Shown here: piece by piece, positions 40,463 through 41,559 of the stretch | Position numbering within the stretch: the stretch's first letter is position 1 | Layout: each line of letters begins with the position of its first letter | NCBI RefSeq assembly: GCF_036781485.1 | Contig: NZ_DAIQAX010000001.1 | Location: 228,893-270,451 of the forward strand | Length of the DNA stretch: 41,559 nt | Source: Thermocrinis sp. | Lineage (GTDB): Bacteria > Aquificota > Aquificia > Aquificales > Aquificaceae | Reading direction: 5' to 3' | Program-made: the position numbers and the translations under genes | Notes under the pieces: generated by a model | Database searches by the model: none | Told to the model about the DNA's origin: nothing | Seen by the model: the letters and a program-made list of their open reading frames with translations, nothing else

Positions 40463-41257
40463 TAGCATGCTTTCTTTTAGCTCCCTGACTTTTTCTGCCA
40501 ACTCCTCAAACTTTCTTTCTCCACAGAGTTTAACGAGGGCGCTTCCGACCACCACACCGTCAGACATCGTAGCTATTTCTTTTGCCTGCTCTCCCTTTGA
40601 CACTCCAAACCCAACCACCACAGGCTTTTTACACACCCTTCTGTAAAGACTTAGATTTTTCCTTAGCCTTTCTAAGGGCAGTTTTTCCCTTTCCCCCGTG
40701 GTTCCAGTTAAAGAAACAAAGTAAGTTAGCTCATCTGTGTATTGACATATGAGTTTAAGCCTTCTTTCGGTGCTTGTGGGAGAAGCCAAAAGCACCAAAG
40801 CCATAGATTCTTTTTCGCATACCTTTTTTAACTCTTCGCATTCTTCTGGCGGAAGGTCTGGCACGATAAAGCCGTCTATGCCGTTGTCCTTTGCGAGCTT
40901 TACAAACCTCTCAAGCCCGATCCTAAATATGGGATTGTAGTAAGTCATCAGAAGAAAGGGCACATCTTTGAACTCTTCCTTTAAAAGACTTGAAGCCTTA
41001 AAAACATCCTTAGACTTTATACCGTTGCTTAGGGCTACCTCGTGAGCCCTTTGAATTTTAGGACCATCCGCCACAGGGTCAGAAAAGGGAAAGCCTATCT
41101 CCAAAATATCCGTGCCTTCCCGGAGTACAACTCTAAAGGCTTCCAAAGAGTCCTCAAAGGTAGGATAGCCCACCATAAGGTAAGAAACCAAAGCCTTTGC
41201 ACCGCTTTTTTGTAAGCCTCTTAGCTTTTGTATCAACCTTCCCCTGCCGTTTTCCAT
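40442..41257 (-). CDS. trpA: Tryptophan synthase alpha subunit
   Basis: 271-residue TIM barrel that releases indole from indole-3-glycerol phosphate. LEIGFPFSDPVADGP carries the catalytic Glu53 and Asp64. GIDGFIVPDLPPEE, the TGTTGEREKL loop and the phosphate-binding GFGVSKGEQ and GVVVGSALV segments follow. Length is normal. The neighbouring genes are not trp genes. It is convergent with gspF and downstream of the DUF29 gene by 13 bases. Confidence 0.96.
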   Translation of the reverse strand: MENGRGRLIQKLRGLQKSGAKALVSYLMVGYPTFEDSLEAFRVVLREGTDILEIGFPFSDPVADGPKIQRAHEVALSNGIKSKDVFKASSLLKEEFKDVPFLLMTYYNPIFRIGLERFVKLAKDNGIDGFIVPDLPPEECEELKKVCEKESMALVLLASPTSTERRLKLICQYTDELTYFVSLTGTTGEREKLPLERLRKNLSLYRRVCKKPVVVGFGVSKGEQAKEIATMSDGVVVGSALVKLCGERKFEELAEKVRELKESMLSPSYSP

Positions 41258-41270
41258 GGCATATTACAGT

Positions 41271-41559
41271 TTATTCTATCCAAGGTTCATACTCAAGCAG
41301 TTGTTCAAAGGTGTATGGACACTTGCTTGGAAAGTCTTTTTCCGTTGGTAGCCTTCCAAAAAACTTCCTTGCTAAAGCTATATTCTCTGGATATTTGAAC
41401 CAAGCTATGAGCCTTTTTACTGCTATCCTCCAGCTTTTTTCTAACTCTTGCTGAGCTTTTCCTCTTAAGGAAGGGCTTTCATCAAACATAAGCTCCAACC
41501 CCTCCCTTGCGTTTATTATGCTTTTTATCCAACTGTTTCCCATCTCTTGGCTAATTTTG
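41271..41559 (-). CDS. DUF29-family protein (5' end outside window)
   Basis: At least 95 codons are open on the minus strand up to the window edge. From the edge it reads ISQEMGNSWIKSI, and an internal Met at 41543 exists, but family members are about 140-150 residues, so the true start is probably beyond the window. SWIKSIINAREGL, ESPSLRGKAQ and the closing DFPSKCPYTFEQLLEYEPW are the DUF29 helices and C-terminal signature. Function unknown; the family is common in cyanobacteria and thermophiles. Confidence 0.8.
   Translation of the reverse strand, partial: KISQEMGNSWIKSIINAREGLELMFDESPSLRGKAQQELEKSWRIAVKRLIAWFKYPENIALARKFFGRLPTEKDFPSKCPYTFEQLLEYEPWIE

Overview
This looks like chromosomal DNA of a hyperthermophilic or strongly thermophilic member of the Aquificaceae (Aquifex, Hydrogenobacter, Thermocrinis group). 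The reasons are a full-length reverse gyrase, a thioredoxin-like [2Fe-2S] ferredoxin with the four cysteines at the positions of Aquifex Fd4, a two-CxxC protein disulfide oxidoreductase, a relic of a selenocysteine formate dehydrogenase, very tight gene packing, and single amino-acid biosynthesis genes scattered outside operons. The species cannot be fixed from sequence alone.

Layout. 1-1121 is a wreck of a formate dehydrogenase operon (alpha, beta and gamma relics, all on the minus strand, with the selenocysteine UGA and a hairpin behind it still readable). 1204-13551 is housekeeping: mutS2 and reverse gyrase (divergent), a small membrane protein, a broken DUF167 gene, folD, cysS, a GH135-like lipoprotein, smpB, htpX, an ADP-ribosylglycohydrolase, hfq and Fd4. 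13629-15462 is a collapsed flagellar filament operon: an intact-looking sigma-28 promoter drives a truncated flagellin joined to the distal half of FliD, followed by intact fliS and a small chaperone-like gene. 15449-27842 is housekeeping again: a secreted beta-propeller-like protein, leuB, proA, rseP, transaldolase, the disulfide oxidoreductase, pdxA, yggS, tRNA-Leu(CAA), queC, purL, lspA, a coiled-coil protein and a lytic transglycosylase.

27847-40462 is a type II secretion (T2SS) locus in several transcription blocks: gspC-gspD-gspN (minus), gspE-gspL-gspM-gspK plus a CPBP intramembrane protease (plus), and gspG-gspI-gspJ-gspF (plus). Between the last two blocks sit a secreted subtilase with a poly-Gly, Cys, membrane helix, Arg tail, a small lipoprotein that resembles the subtilase's own propeptide, and a frameshifted YkgJ-family gene. 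I read the subtilase, lipoprotein and CPBP protease as a candidate self-contained surface-protein sorting unit: T2SS exports the protease, the CPBP enzyme processes its Cys-containing tail, and the lipoprotein controls folding or activity. This is the most interesting proposal in the window. trpA and an edge-truncated DUF29 gene close it.

Two themes cut across the window. One is gene decay: the formate dehydrogenase operon, the flagellin/FliD pair, DUF167 and YkgJ are all broken. The other is extreme compaction: many ATGA overlaps, five tail-to-tail overlaps between converging genes, and TATAAT boxes 6-11 bases before start codons that lack a Shine-Dalgarno sequence, suggesting leaderless transcripts.
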